From Allobosea sp. TND4EK4 (lineage in GTDB: Bacteria; Pseudomonadota; Alphaproteobacteria; Rhizobiales; Beijerinckiaceae), in contig NZ_FTMO01000002.1 in the NCBI RefSeq assembly GCF_900156025.1, positions 310,001-374,000 of the forward strand: a stretch of 64,000 nt of DNA, written 5' to 3'. The notes beneath the pieces are model-generated. The model saw nothing but the letters and a program-made list of their open reading frames with translations, was not told the DNA's origin and did not search any database. Positions 1-7,077 of the stretch are shown piece by piece (position 1 is the first letter of the stretch; the number at the start of each line of letters is the position of its first letter). The translations under genes were made by a program, and so were the position numbers.

Positions 1-1
1 G

Positions 2-229
2 CGCGGCTTGGCCATCGCTTTCACGGCGCTCGGCTTCGGCGCCTGTCTGCTGCCGGCCTCGCTGCTGGGGGCGCCGCTTCATGTCTATCAGCCGGCGGAA
101 TACGTGGCCTTGCAGCGCCTGAACTTTCTGAGCGCGGCCTCGCTGACCGCACTGATCGGCTGGCTCTTCGTCACCCGGCCCGGCACGAATTCGCCTCCGG
201 ACGAAACCGACCGGACCACCGGAGCGTAG
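2..229 (+). CDS. C-terminal end of an unidentified membrane protein (5' truncated)
   Basis: The reading frame is open to the left edge of the window, so only the last ~75 codons are present. The fragment holds two hydrophobic stretches (roughly residues 3-25 and 40-56) separated by a polar loop, and ends in a hydrophilic tail rich in Pro, Asp and Thr. This fits the end of an integral membrane protein. I do not recognise the family. A TTG at position 8 lies in frame but is unlikely to be the true start because coding continues upstream of it. Confidence 0.5.
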   Translation, partial: RGLAIAFTALGFGACLLPASLLGAPLHVYQPAEYVALQRLNFLSAASLTALIGWLFVTRPGTNSPPDETDRTTGA

Positions 230-259
230 ACAGCAGGCACGCCCAGAAAGGAGATCGTC

Positions 260-625
260 ATGACGCGCCTTGTTGCTTTGGCCCTGGTCGCCCTTTCCGC
301 CAGCGGGGCGGCTGCCAACGGTATCGACGGGACCTGGCTGCGCGACGACGGCAATGCCCGCGTCCGCATCGCACCCTGCGGCGACAAGGTCTGCGCCACC
401 AATCTCTGGATCGGCGACACCAGCAAGGGTGAGGAGGTCGGCGACAAGCTGGTCATGACGCTGGCCAGGCAGCCTGACGGCACCTTCTCCGGCAGCGCCT
501 ACGACGCCAAGCGGGACCGAAGCTACGCAATGACCATCATCGCCAGGGAAGGCGAGTTGACGACCCGCGGCTGCATCGTCGGCGGCCTTCTTTGCCGGGA
601 CGTGAACTGGACGGCAGCCCCGTGA
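260..625 (+). CDS. DUF2147 family secreted protein
   Basis: 121 residues with an N-terminal signal peptide (hydrophobic core at about 4-18, cleavage near Ala-Asn 20) and then a short beta-rich domain. The opening IDGTWLRDDG, the paired cysteines in APCGDKVCA and a later GCIVGGLLC segment fit the DUF2147 family, which is exported to the periplasm and has no established reaction. An AAAGGAG ribosome-binding site lies about 8 bases before the ATG. It precedes the ECF sigma operon on the same strand but is separated by about 130 bases that contain the sigma promoter, so it is probably a separate transcript. Confidence 0.8.
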   Translation: MTRLVALALVALSASGAAANGIDGTWLRDDGNARVRIAPCGDKVCATNLWIGDTSKGEEVGDKLVMTLARQPDGTFSGSAYDAKRDRSYAMTIIAREGELTTRGCIVGGLLCRDVNWTAAP

Positions 626-671
626 ACCAGTGCCGCGTGAGCCGGTGCCGAAGGTATGGCCGCGCCTCCTG

Positions 672-701
672 TGATCCGACCTGACGAGATCCGCGTATCT
701 G
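672..701 (+). promoter_or_regulatory. Predicted ECF11-type promoter of the sigma/anti-sigma operon
   Basis: TGATCC at 672-677, an 18-base spacer, then TATCTG at 696-701. TGATCC is the -35 element known for the RpoE/ChrR (ECF11) group, whose genes are usually autoregulated. The predicted transcription start near 708 lies upstream of the likely sigma start codon at 757. A matching promoter lies before the DUF2177 gene (4226-4255, minus strand). Confidence 0.6.
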
Positions 702-756
702 TCCTATGGTTCCCGCACTCGCCCTGAATGTCGATGGGATGCGCAAGGCGAGAGCC

Positions 757-1326
757 ATGGTGCAGAGAGGCCGGTCCGTCGTCTTGTTCGACCCCAATCG
801 ATTGATAGCCGCCATCGCCCGCTCGGGCGACAGGCAGGCTTTTGCCGAGCTGTTCGACCATTTCGCGCCGCGCGTGAAGGGACTGCTGATGCGCGGCGGG
901 GCCTCGGCTGAGCTCGCCGAGGAGGTCGCTCAGGAGGCGCTGCTGGCGGTGTGGCGAAAGGCGGCCCTCTTCGATCCGACAAAAGCCAGTGCCTCGACCT
1001 GGATCGCCACGATCGCGCGCAACCTGCGCATCGACATCGCCCGCCGCGAGACACGCTCGCGCCTGTCGCAAGTTTACGAGATTTTGGATGAAGAAGACCC
1101 CGAACGCCCCGATGATGTGCTGTCCGGCGCCGAGCGCGAGGCGCGCGTGCGTGCCGCGATGAACCATCTTTCGCCCGATCAATACCGCGTGGTCGAGCTC
1201 GCCTTTCTGGAAGGCTTCAGCCACCAGGATGTCGCAAAGCGTCTGGCCATTCCGCTGGGAACCGTGAAATCCCGCTTGAGGCTGGCGCTTTCGCATCTGC
1301 GCGGCCGGCTGGAGGATTTGCGATGA
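757..1326 (+). CDS. ECF sigma factor, RpoE/ECF11-like, paired with ChrR-type anti-sigma
   Basis: A two-domain ECF sigma factor of about 189 residues. Region 2 carries AFAELFDHFAPRVKG and an EEVAQEALLAVWRKA segment. Region 4 has the PDQYRVVELAFLEG helix and the HQDVAKRLAIPLGTVKSRLR helix-turn-helix. FDHFAPRVKG resembles the Rhodobacter RpoE group that answers singlet oxygen. The frame is open back to an ATG at 706, and another ATG is at 739; I chose 757 because the predicted promoter starts RNA near 708 and a purine-rich stretch precedes this ATG. The stop overlaps the next start (ATGA), so sigma and anti-sigma are translationally coupled. Confidence 0.88.
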   Translation: MVQRGRSVVLFDPNRLIAAIARSGDRQAFAELFDHFAPRVKGLLMRGGASAELAEEVAQEALLAVWRKAALFDPTKASASTWIATIARNLRIDIARRETRSRLSQVYEILDEEDPERPDDVLSGAEREARVRAAMNHLSPDQYRVVELAFLEGFSHQDVAKRLAIPLGTVKSRLRLALSHLRGRLEDLR

Positions 1327-1946
1327 GCGTCGTCCATCGCCCCTCGGACGAAACGCTCGCCGCCTTCGCGGGCGGGCAGCTCGATGAAGGGCTGGCCGTG
1401 GTCGTGGCCTGCCATGTCGCCGCCGATCGCCGCAGCCGCGAGCGCGTGCACGAGCTCGAGGCCGTGCAGGGCGCCTTGCTGGACCGGGTCGAGCCCGTGC
1501 CGATGACGGCCGGGCCGCCGGATCCGGAGCACAGGACGCCGGCCGGGCCTCACGATCCGGCAGGTTTGCCCACCGAGCCGGAAATGCCGGCGGTCCTGCG
1601 CCCCTATGGCCTCGGCCCGTGGCGGCCGATCGGCATCCGCATCGCCATGCGGCGCGTCGACGTCCCCCGCGCCGAGGCGCGCGTCTTCATGCTGCGCGCC
1701 GGGCCCGGCATCGCCCTGCCGCACCACAAGCACACCGGGTTCGAATGGACCACGATCCTCTCCGGCGCCTATGAGCATGAATATGGACGCTACGCGGCCG
1801 GCGATTTCGACGAGGCCGATGCGGAGCATGTGCATACGCCGCGCGTCGATCCCGTCGAAGGATGCACCTGCATCGTCGCGATGACCGGCGGCGTGCAGTT
1901 GCAGGGCTGGCTTGGCCGGCTGCTGCAACCGCTGGTGCGGTTTTGA
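1323..1946 (+). CDS. ChrR-like anti-sigma factor with C-terminal cupin domain
   Basis: 207 residues. The N-terminal part has the layout of a zinc anti-sigma domain: His5 and His31 sit where ChrR has its first two zinc ligands, but the two expected cysteines are Asp35 and Ser38. The C-terminal half is a cupin with His135, His137, Glu141 and His171, spaced as in ChrR. In the family the N-terminal domain holds the sigma factor inactive and the cupin is needed to respond to singlet oxygen or peroxides. The loss of both cysteines may alter or remove zinc from the anti-sigma domain. It overlaps the sigma gene by 4 bases and is followed without a gap by the DUF1295 gene. Confidence 0.85.
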   Translation: MSVVHRPSDETLAAFAGGQLDEGLAVVVACHVAADRRSRERVHELEAVQGALLDRVEPVPMTAGPPDPEHRTPAGPHDPAGLPTEPEMPAVLRPYGLGPWRPIGIRIAMRRVDVPRAEARVFMLRAGPGIALPHHKHTGFEWTTILSGAYEHEYGRYAAGDFDEADAEHVHTPRVDPVEGCTCIVAMTGGVQLQGWLGRLLQPLVRF

Positions 1947-2746
1947 CGCTCGCATCCTTCGCAGCAGCCCTTGTTTTCGTGGCAGCGGCGATGTCGGCCT
2001 CCATGGCATTGGCGAGCGTGATCGAGCGCCGGACCGGCAATTCCGGCTGGATCGACGTGGTCTGGACCTTCGGTCTGGGAGCGACGGGCGTCGCGGGCGC
2101 GTTGCTGCCGTTCGGGACGGGGCCGGTGTCGCGGCGCATGCTCGTGGCTGCGCTGGCCCTCGCCTGGGCCCTGCGCCTCGGCCTGCACATCGCCCGGCGG
2201 ACCAGGGGCATCACCGAGGACCCGCGCTATGCGAAACTGAAGCGCGACTGGGGCGCGGCCGCACCCAGGCAACTCGCCCGGATGCTGCAGATGCAGGCTT
2301 TGGCCAGCATCCCGCTGGGGATGGGGATCGTGCTGGCCGCTCATGGCCCTGCCCCGTCGCTCGGCTGGGGCGACCTGATCGGCGTCCTCGTCTTCGTCGC
2401 CGGCATTGCCGGCGGCGCCATCGCCGATGGCCAGTTGCGTGACTTCGCCAGATCCGGCGCGGGCGGCGTTTGCGACCGCGGACTGTGGCGCTGGTCGCGG
2501 CATCCCAACTACTTCTTCGAATGTCTGCTCTGGTGCTCCTACGCGGTGATAGCGCTGGCGGGGGGCTATGCCTTCGGCTGGCTCGCTCTGCTGGCGCCGG
2601 CCTGCATCACGCTGCTGCTAACCCGCATTTCCGGCATCCCGCCGCTGGAAGAGCACATGCTCGCCAAGCACGGAGACGCCTACCGCGCCTACCAGGCGCG
2701 GACGAGCGCCCTGATCCCGCTGCCCCCCGGAGGAGCGACGCCATGA
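1943..2746 (+). CDS. DUF1295 family membrane protein (steroid 5-alpha-reductase-like fold)
   Basis: About 267 residues with six or seven hydrophobic segments and the diagnostic RHPNYFFE motif near residue 190, typical of DUF1295 proteins related to steroid 5-alpha reductases and membrane methyltransferases. The frame is open upstream; I chose the TTG at 1943, which overlaps the stop of the anti-sigma gene and gives a clean N-terminal membrane helix. An ATG at 1991 is the alternative. DUF1295 genes often travel with CFA-type methyltransferases in singlet-oxygen-responsive lipid clusters, so a role in modifying membrane lipid acyl chains is likely but inferred. Confidence 0.8.
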   Translation: MTLASFAAALVFVAAAMSASMALASVIERRTGNSGWIDVVWTFGLGATGVAGALLPFGTGPVSRRMLVAALALAWALRLGLHIARRTRGITEDPRYAKLKRDWGAAAPRQLARMLQMQALASIPLGMGIVLAAHGPAPSLGWGDLIGVLVFVAGIAGGAIADGQLRDFARSGAGGVCDRGLWRWSRHPNYFFECLLWCSYAVIALAGGYAFGWLALLAPACITLLLTRISGIPPLEEHMLAKHGDAYRAYQARTSALIPLPPGGATP

Positions 2747-3765
2747 CCATCATGCGGAGGCTCTCGAACTGGGGCGAGGCTCTTCCCGTTCCGGACGCGG
2801 TCAGCCGCATGGTGATCGCCTCGCTGGTGGGGCGCACCGACCGGTCTCTCGCCACCCAATCGCCGGACGCCGCCGCCTTCGCGCGCGAGATGGCGGCGTT
2901 TCCGATCGCCCTCCATACCGATGCCGCCAACGCCCAGCATTACGAGGTGCCCTCCGCTTTCTTCGCCCAGATCCTTGGCCCTCGGCGGAAATACTCCTGC
3001 TGCTACTATGCCGCACCGGGGGACACTCTCGCCTTTGCCGAGGAGACTGCGCTGGCCCTGACGGCGGACCATGCCGGCCTTGCCGATGGGCAGGACATCC
3101 TCGAGCTCGGCTGCGGCTGGGGCTCGCTCTCACTGTGGATGGCAGAGCATTATCCCGATGCAAGGATCGTCGCAGTCTCCAACTCGGCCTCGCAGAGGGC
3201 CTTCATCGAGGAGCAGGCCCGCCGCCACGATTTTGGAAATCTGCGAGTCGTCACCGCGGACATGAACGAATTTGCGACGGAGGAGCGGTTCGACCGCGTC
3301 GTCTCCGTCGAGATGTTCGAGCATATGGCGAACTGGCGCGCGCTTCTCGGGCAGGTTCGGGGCTGGCTGAAGCCGGATGGCCGGCTCTTCATCCACGTCT
3401 TCGCCCATGCCCGCGGCTGCTACCGCTTCGATTCCGCCGACGCCGGCGACTGGATCGCGCAGCATTTCTTCACCGGCGGGCTGATGCCCAGCGCGACCCT
3501 CGCCCACCAGTTTCCCGACCTCTTTGCCGTCGAGGCCGAGTGGCGCTGGAGCGGCGAGCACTACCGCGCGACGGCCGAGCAGTGGCTGGAGAATTTCGAC
3601 CGCAACCTGCCGATGATCGATCCGATCCTGCGCGAGGTCTATGGCTCGGATGCCGCGCTCTGGCGCCGACGCTGGCGCCTGTTCTTCCTGGCGACCAGCG
3701 GCCTCTTCGGGCATGCGGGCGGAAACGCCTGGGGCGTCCACCACTACAGGCTGAGCCCCACCTGA
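2743..3765 (+). CDS. Cyclopropane-fatty-acid synthase family SAM methyltransferase
   Basis: 340 residues beginning at the ATG that overlaps the DUF1295 stop (ATGA). The SAM-binding motif LELGCGWGSLS, the upstream HYEVPSAFF segment and the RKYSCCYYA region match the CFA synthase/methyltransferase superfamily. These enzymes transfer a methyl or methylene group from S-adenosylmethionine to an unsaturated acyl chain of a phospholipid. In Rhodobacter, ECF11-controlled relatives take part in methylated and furan fatty acid formation. It is shorter than the ~380-residue classical Cfa, as is usual for the stress-cluster group. Last gene of the sigma operon. Confidence 0.88.
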   Translation: MTIMRRLSNWGEALPVPDAVSRMVIASLVGRTDRSLATQSPDAAAFAREMAAFPIALHTDAANAQHYEVPSAFFAQILGPRRKYSCCYYAAPGDTLAFAEETALALTADHAGLADGQDILELGCGWGSLSLWMAEHYPDARIVAVSNSASQRAFIEEQARRHDFGNLRVVTADMNEFATEERFDRVVSVEMFEHMANWRALLGQVRGWLKPDGRLFIHVFAHARGCYRFDSADAGDWIAQHFFTGGLMPSATLAHQFPDLFAVEAEWRWSGEHYRATAEQWLENFDRNLPMIDPILREVYGSDAALWRRRWRLFFLATSGLFGHAGGNAWGVHHYRLSPT

Positions 3766-3787
3766 GCAGATGGGGCGGAGAGCTGGC

Positions 3788-4201
3788 TCAGACCCAGCCC
3801 CACTGCCCCGCCACGCGAACCGCGTGATAGGCAACCCAGGTGCAGAAACCGACGACGAGGGTGCCGTAGGCGAGGTCCGCGAGCGTGATCGTCAGTGTCC
3901 AGGGACGCAAGGTCGCGTAGTTCGTCAGGTCGTAGGTCGCGTAGGCCAGCAGCCCGATCAGCGCACCGTTCAGCAGCGCCGACCCGGCATTGCCGTCCCG
4001 CAGCGCCGGCATCAGCGCGAAATAGACCACGCCGAGCGGGAAGCCGAAATAGAACAGCGCCGCCGGCCAGTAGCGCACCTGCTCCACGATCAGATCGCCG
4101 AGCGCGGGGCGGTAGAGCTTCGCCGTCATCGTGCTGAGCCAGATGGCGTCGCAGATGCCGAAGGCGACGAGGAAGGCAATGTAGCCGGCGAGGAAGCGCA
4201 T
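3788..4201 (-). CDS. DUF2177 family membrane protein
   Basis: 137 residues with four hydrophobic helices. The N-terminal FGICDAIWLSTM segment and the TYDLTNYATLR motif near residue 93 are hallmarks of DUF2177, a family of unknown biochemical function. Such genes are often found with DUF1295 and CFA-type genes in ECF-controlled stress clusters, as here. It runs convergently to the methyltransferase gene with only 22 bases between them, and it carries its own ECF-like promoter 18-25 bases ahead of the start codon region. Confidence 0.82.
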   Translation of the reverse strand: MRFLAGYIAFLVAFGICDAIWLSTMTAKLYRPALGDLIVEQVRYWPAALFYFGFPLGVVYFALMPALRDGNAGSALLNGALIGLLAYATYDLTNYATLRPWTLTITLADLAYGTLVVGFCTWVAYHAVRVAGQWGWV

Positions 4202-4225
4202 GGCGATCTCCGAGGATTTTCAAGG

Positions 4226-4255
4226 GAGATACGCGGGCTTCCGCAAGCTGGTTCA
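4226..4255 (-). promoter_or_regulatory. Predicted ECF11-type promoter of the DUF2177 gene
   Basis: On the minus strand, TGAACC (4255-4250), an 18-base spacer and TATCTC (4231-4226). This is one mismatch from the TGATCC of the sigma operon promoter, with the same spacing and the same CGCG just before the -10 element. The start codon is at 4201. Confidence 0.55.
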
Positions 4256-4359
4256 GTCCGGTCGAGGACCGACCGAGGCGCGTCATGCGACGGCGGGGTA
4301 GATCCGGCATGGTGCGCCGCACCGTATCAGCAATCATGCTTCTCAGGCCCATGGTGACG

Positions 4360-5205
4360 ATGACGACCCGGATCGCCCGCCGCACGCTCCTTCCGCTGCT
4401 CGCGGGACTTGCCCTGCCGGCCTGCGCCGCCCTGCGGCCGGGCGCCCTGACCGAGGGCGCGCGCGATGTCGCCTATGGCCCCCATGCCCGCCAGCGCATG
4501 GACATCTATGTGCCCAGGGGCGGCGGAGATGGCCCGAAGCCTGTCGTCTTCTTCATCTATGGTGGCTCATGGGCCAATGGAACGAAGGAAGCCTATTCCT
4601 TCGTCGGCGATGCGCTGTCGGCCCGCGGCTTCGTCACCGTGATCGCGGATTATCGCCTTGTGCCGGAGGTCCGTTTTCCGGCGTTCATCGAGGATGGAGC
4701 GCTCGCGCTGCGTGTCGTGCGCGACACCATCGCCCGCTTCGGCGGCGCGCCGGACAAGATCCACCTCATGGGGCATTCGGCCGGCGCCTATAACGCGATG
4801 ATGCTGACGCTGGACAGGCGCTACCTCGCCGCCGTGGGCCTTGGCGCCGGCGACATCCGCTCCACGGTCGGCCTGTCCGGCCCCTATGATTTCCTGCCTT
4901 TCGATATCGACGTCACGAAAAACGCCTTCGGCAACGCGCGCGTTCCGGCCCAGACACAGCCGGTCACCTTTGCCCGTCGCGACGCCCCGCCGATCTTCCT
5001 CGGCACCGGCTCGGACGACACGACGGTCCTGCCGCGCAACAGCGAGCGTCTCGCGCAGGCGCTGCGGCAGGCCGGCGCCGGCTCCGTCACGCTCAAGATC
5101 TATCCCGGCCTCGGCCACGCCGGAACCGCGATCGCCCTCTCCCGGCTCCTGCCGTGGCAGGCTCCGGTCCTCGACGATGTCGTCACGTTCCTGAAGGCGA
5201 GGTGA
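4360..5205 (+). CDS. Alpha/beta hydrolase, probable lipoprotein
   Basis: About 281 residues from the ATG at 4360 (ATG 4351 and an upstream ATG at 4285 are in frame). The N-terminus has a twin-arginine-like TRIARRT followed by a hydrophobic run and a lipobox-like LPAC, suggesting export and lipid anchoring. The fold is the BD-FAE/carboxylesterase type: oxyanion segment FFIYGGSWANG, nucleophile GHSAGA, a downstream Asp in GTGSDD and the catalytic His in GLGHAG. It should hydrolyse an ester; the substrate cannot be told from sequence. It is divergent from the DUF2177 gene and ends 3 bases before the convergent fixK-like gene. Confidence 0.82.
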   Translation: MTTRIARRTLLPLLAGLALPACAALRPGALTEGARDVAYGPHARQRMDIYVPRGGGDGPKPVVFFIYGGSWANGTKEAYSFVGDALSARGFVTVIADYRLVPEVRFPAFIEDGALALRVVRDTIARFGGAPDKIHLMGHSAGAYNAMMLTLDRRYLAAVGLGAGDIRSTVGLSGPYDFLPFDIDVTKNAFGNARVPAQTQPVTFARRDAPPIFLGTGSDDTTVLPRNSERLAQALRQAGAGSVTLKIYPGLGHAGTAIALSRLLPWQAPVLDDVVTFLKAR

Positions 5206-5208
5206 AAG

Positions 5209-5853
5209 TCAGATATCGAGCCGTTGCAACCGCCGCCGGTCACGCAGGACCATGCAGCGCCGGTGCTTCGGCAGCTCGATGATTCCGTCGCGCTCGAGTT
5301 GGCAGAGTGTGCGCGAGACGGTTTCGATCGTGAGCCCGAGATAGTCGCCGATATCGTGGCGCGACATCGGCAGGTCGAAGCAATCCTGCTCGTCCATGCG
5401 GTCGGAGAGGTCGAGCAGGAAGGCGGCGACCTTCTGCACCGCGTTCTTGCGGCCCAGCAGCAGACGATGGGCGCGCGTGCGCTCCAGCGCATGCATCACC
5501 GCATCGAAGGCGCTGCCGCCCGGTTCGTTCCACAGGTGGCGCGGGACGATCCGCACCGCAGTGGTGTCGATCGCCTCGGCGCTGAAGCTGTAGACCTTCG
5601 TGCACTCGATGCCGAAGACGTCGCCGGGGAGGAAGAAGCCGTCCACCTGCCGGCTTCCGTCCCGAAGCAGCTGGCACGTCCGCACCGCGCCCGAGAGCAC
5701 CTGGTAGATGCAGGATGCGGGGTCTCCCTGCATGAAGATCGCCTCGTCCTTGCGGAAGATGCGCGGCGTGCTGGCGGCCGGGCGCAGCTGGGGCGCGACG
5801 GCGATGGGGGAGGAGGTCTGCAGAGCCAGGGAGAGCACGAGGATCAATCTCAT
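5209..5853 (-). CDS. fixK: FixK-type Crp/Fnr family transcription regulator
   Basis: 214 residues with an N-terminal cyclic-nucleotide-binding-like beta barrel (about 35-130), a long dimer helix and a C-terminal helix-turn-helix containing IETVSRTLCQLERDGII. The ETVSR recognition helix is that of FNR/FixK proteins that bind TTGA-N6-TCAA sites. It lacks the N-terminal cysteine cluster of oxygen-sensing FNR, as FixK proteins do. It lies downstream of fixL, fixJ and a receiver gene in the order seen in Bradyrhizobium for fixK2, so it is most likely switched on by phosphorylated FixJ at low oxygen. Confidence 0.88.
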   Translation of the reverse strand: MRLILVLSLALQTSSPIAVAPQLRPAASTPRIFRKDEAIFMQGDPASCIYQVLSGAVRTCQLLRDGSRQVDGFFLPGDVFGIECTKVYSFSAEAIDTTAVRIVPRHLWNEPGGSAFDAVMHALERTRAHRLLLGRKNAVQKVAAFLLDLSDRMDEQDCFDLPMSRHDIGDYLGLTIETVSRTLCQLERDGIIELPKHRRCMVLRDRRRLQRLDI

Positions 5854-5912
5854 GTTCGGTCAATCGATGCCCGAATCTACCCTTCTGCGGGCCTGCCCCC
5901 TATTCGGATTGA

Positions 5913-6317
5913 TCACCTAAGGGAGGTTCCGGATCCCCCAACGTCAGGAGATGTGGCCTGGCGGATGCAGTCGACGAGGGCCGGCCCTTCGAGCGGCTTC
6001 TCCAGGATGCGCCGGTACCCCGCCTCGGCCGCACGGCGGCGAACGTCTTCGGTCAGCCTTGCGCTGATCAGGATCGCGGGGACGCAGACGCCGTTCGCCC
6101 GCAGCCTGGCGAGGAGGGCGAGCCCGTCGAGCCCCGGCATCGAGTAGTCGATCACCAGGCAGCCGCCACGGGCGATCAGGCCGGCCGAGAGGAGCTGCTC
6201 GCCGTTTCCGTACGTCCGGACCTGGAAACCTTCCAGCTCGAGCGCGAATTGAAGTGAATGCCGCACCGCATCGTCGTCGTCGACGACGATGACGGTCGGC
6301 CCCGTCTTGCCAGTCAT
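5913..6317 (-). CDS. Single-domain response regulator (receiver only) between fixJ and fixK
   Basis: 134 residues from the ATG at 6317. A complete receiver domain: acidic pocket VVDDDD at 11-16, phospho-acceptor Asp57 in LVIDYSMPG, a Ser in ILISAR and Lys in ILEKPLEG. No output domain is present. A FixJ-like receiver-only gene sits in the same place in Bradyrhizobium, between fixLJ and fixK2. A phosphate sink or feedback role toward FixL is plausible but not shown by sequence. The gene is 59 bases upstream of fixK, so co-transcription is possible. Confidence 0.87.
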   Translation of the reverse strand: MTGKTGPTVIVVDDDDAVRHSLQFALELEGFQVRTYGNGEQLLSAGLIARGGCLVIDYSMPGLDGLALLARLRANGVCVPAILISARLTEDVRRRAAEAGYRRILEKPLEGPALVDCIRQATSPDVGGSGTSLR

Positions 6318-6456
6318 GAACGCGCCTGCCTCGGCCACGCGGGCTGGATGCCCTGCCGCGCGCATTCTGCCCGGAGCGCTCCGGCGCCCCAATTCAGGAA
6401 AATCCCCTATGGCAGCTCTCGCCCGGCGCGGCGCTGCGGCGCGCCGGGCGTCCGGC

Positions 6457-7077
6457 TCAGGGCAAGGCAGCGCCAGACGTGAACAGCACGAACCGCACGA
6501 GTTCGGGCAGGCTCGTCGCGCGCATCTTGGTCATGACATTGGCGCGATAGATCTCGACCGTCCGGGGGCTGATCCCGAGTTCATGGGCGATGACCTTGTT
6601 GGCCTTTCCGGCGACCAGCCGTTCGAGCACCTGTCGCTCGCGTTCGCTCAGGGCATCGATCCGCGCCTGGATATCGCTGCTGAAGGCGTCTCGCTTCGCC
6701 TGATGCTGATACCGGTCGAGAGCGGCCTTCACGGTCGAGATCATCAACTCGTCGTCGAAAGGCTTCTCGATGAAATCGATCGCCCCATGCTTCATCGCCT
6801 CCACGGCGAGCGGGACATCGGCATGGCCGGTCATCACGATGACGGGCAGCGCGATCCCGCGCTGCCCGAGCTGGCGCAGAAACTCGATGCCGTCGATGCC
6901 CGGCATGCGGACATCTGTGATGATGCACCCCGCCGAAAGCTCCTTGACGCTGGCCAGGAAATGCCCGGCCGATTCATGCAGCCGGACCGGAAGCCCATCG
7001 GAGGCGAGCAGGAACGACAGGGACTGCCGGACGGCCACGTCGTCATCGACCACATGGACGATGGCATCACTTTGCAT
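6457..7077 (-). CDS. fixJ: FixJ two-component response regulator
   Basis: 206 residues: receiver domain with DDD at 11-13, phospho-acceptor Asp55 in TDVRMPG and conserved FIEKPF, then a LuxR-type helix-turn-helix from about 143 ([15 protein letters not shown]...[27 protein letters not shown]). This is the FixJ pattern. Phosphorylated FixJ activates fixK under low oxygen. Its start lies inside the end of fixL (11-base overlap), giving tight coupling of sensor and regulator. Confidence 0.93.
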   Translation of the reverse strand: MQSDAIVHVVDDDVAVRQSLSFLLASDGLPVRLHESAGHFLASVKELSAGCIITDVRMPGIDGIEFLRQLGQRGIALPVIVMTGHADVPLAVEAMKHGAIDFIEKPFDDELMISTVKAALDRYQHQAKRDAFSSDIQARIDALSERERQVLERLVAGKANKVIAHELGISPRTVEIYRANVMTKMRATSLPELVRFVLFTSGAALP

